NCBI GenBank assembly: GCA_905201915.1
Contig: CAJKQE010000101.1
Coordinates: forward strand, 1-7,975
Reading direction: 5' to 3'
From: an uncultured Lachnospiraceae bacterium
GTDB taxonomy: Bacteria; Bacillota; Clostridia; Lachnospirales; Lachnospiraceae
Length of the DNA: 7,975 nt
This document shows, piece by piece, positions 7,192-7,975 of the stretch (within the stretch, counting starts at the first letter, position 1; every line of letters begins with the position of its first letter). The notes below the pieces were generated by a model. The model was given only the letters and a program-made list of their open reading frames with translations, searched no databases and was not told the DNA's origin. The position numbers and the translations under genes were made by a program.

Positions 7192-7975
7192 TTACAGTAA
7201 ATGTTTGGTTACTTCAAATACCTTTTTCTCTTGTTCTATCTTTTCTTCACTGCCTACTACACAGATGCGGTTCTGTTCCATCATGGCATCTACAATTCCT
7301 GCTAATTTTCTAATATCCTCCGGCTGTGCATTTAAGATTTCCTGACGTTCTCTTTGCATATCTTCTTCTGTCACTTTGGAAAACCACGCATTTAAAGACA
7401 TATTTCCCTTTGCAGAAGGTGTCATAGGAACATCCAGCTCACTAATCGTTCCGATGATGTATTTTGTCATTTCTCTTTCATCTGCATCAAAGGAACGGAT
7501 AAAATCACCTGTCTTTCTGAATACTTCCAGTGTTTTTTCCAAATTCGGATCTCGATAAGAAACTAAAAATCCATCCCCGTTTCTTCTGAAAGAACTCATA
7601 CATCCATAAGCTCCGCCTTTTACACGAATATTCATCCACAGATATTCATAGCTTAACATCACTTTTAAGATACGCAGCGCTCCTGTATATTCAAATCCTG
7701 CCTCTTTAAAGTTTCCTGCCGCTGCCACATGCTGTACCTGCCCTGCTGTCTTAAAGCCTTCATTTTTCACAACACAGGAAGAATAGGAAACTGATGCCTG
7801 CTGTTCACCTGTATAAAGAATTTCTTTAAATTCTTCAATTTCCTTTTCCAGACCTTCATATCCTTTTTCTTCAGAAGTATAACTTACCATAAGGTTTTCC
7901 GCACGGAAAACATAACCCATTAATTCCTTTAATTTCACAATAACATCTGCTTTTCTTTGTTCAAAGTTTTCTTCA
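7192..7975 (-). CDS. M16C-family zinc metallopeptidase (presequence-protease-like), C-terminal part only
   Basis: The frame is open from the right edge to the stop at 7192-7194, giving 261 complete codons. Family members of this type are about 970 residues, so roughly the last quarter is visible. M16C enzymes (PreP/Cym1 relatives) enclose and degrade unstructured peptides in a clam-shell chamber. The zinc motif HxxEH is in the N-terminal half, outside the window. What can be seen is the conserved Arg...Tyr pair of the C-terminal half in RVKGGAYG (Arg codon 7624-7626, Tyr codon 7606-7608), which positions the substrate backbone. It is followed by FRRNGDGFLVSYRDPN and then LDVPMTPSAKG, both typical of this family. 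A GTG at 7936-7938 is an internal valine codon, because the family-like sequence continues upstream of it. There is no signal peptide information. The gene lies directly upstream of era, an arrangement common in Lachnospiraceae. Confidence 0.9.
   Translation of the reverse strand, partial: EENFEQRKADVIVKLKELMGYVFRAENLMVSYTSEEKGYEGLEKEIEEFKEILYTGEQQASVSYSSCVVKNEGFKTAGQVQHVAAAGNFKEAGFEYTGALRILKVMLSYEYLWMNIRVKGGAYGCMSSFRRNGDGFLVSYRDPNLEKTLEVFRKTGDFIRSFDADEREMTKYIIGTISELDVPMTPSAKGNMSLNAWFSKVTEEDMQRERQEILNAQPEDIRKLAGIVDAMMEQNRICVVGSEEKIEQEKKVFEVTKHLL

Noticed and set aside
7192..7938. GTG at 7938 as the start of a complete 248-residue peptidase
   Set aside because: The frame stays open to the window edge with peptidase-like sequence upstream, there is no ribosome binding site before the GTG, and 248 residues is far too short for M16C. 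It is an internal valine.

Overview
The window looks like chromosomal DNA of a low-GC Gram-positive anaerobe, most likely a gut Clostridia member of the Lachnospiraceae type. This rests on the A/T-rich sequence and codon use, AGGAG-type ribosome binding sites, the gene order M16C peptidase - era - recO, and a very large secreted glycosidase carrying F5/8C, FIVAR and choline-binding-type wall repeats. The genus cannot be fixed from the sequence alone. Every gene I can support is on the minus strand, so the window reads biologically from right to left.

Right part (7975 to 5532): a compact housekeeping cluster. The C-terminal 261 codons of an M16C (presequence-protease-like) metallopeptidase enter from the right edge. 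After 11 bases comes era, the GTPase/KH ribosome-assembly factor. Its stop codon overlaps the start of recO (TAATG), the recombination mediator with an intact four-cysteine zinc site. The close spacing implies one transcript. It ends at a strong hairpin with a 15-bp perfect stem that includes the recO stop codon.

Middle (5531 to 5319): a 213-base intergenic region. It holds that terminator, a perfect 10-bp CAAACGTTTG palindrome that could be a LacI-family-type operator, a plausible sigma-A-like promoter, and a good Shine-Dalgarno sequence for the next gene.

Left part (5318 to 1): one open frame of 1772 codons that runs off the left edge. I read it codon by codon and found no stop or frameshift. 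It encodes an exported, modular GH84-family beta-N-acetylglucosaminidase/hyaluronidase-like enzyme. In order it has a signal peptide, an N-terminal GH20b-like domain, the GH84 barrel with its Asp-Asp catalytic pair, a helical region, several beta-rich F5/8C (CBM32-like) or unassigned domains, a bacterial Ig-like domain between two related F5/8C domains, two FIVAR helical repeats, and a C-terminal array of about seven 20-residue aromatic wall/glycan-binding repeats. It probably trims terminal N-acetylglucosamine from host mucin-type or glycosaminoglycan chains while staying at the cell surface. It is transcribed separately from the housekeeping cluster.

I found no CRISPR array, RNA gene, insertion sequence, phage gene or defence system. 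The main points of interest are in the glycosidase: unusual residues at a normally invariant substrate-binding position, two unassigned beta domains, and the 60-bp tandem repeat array.
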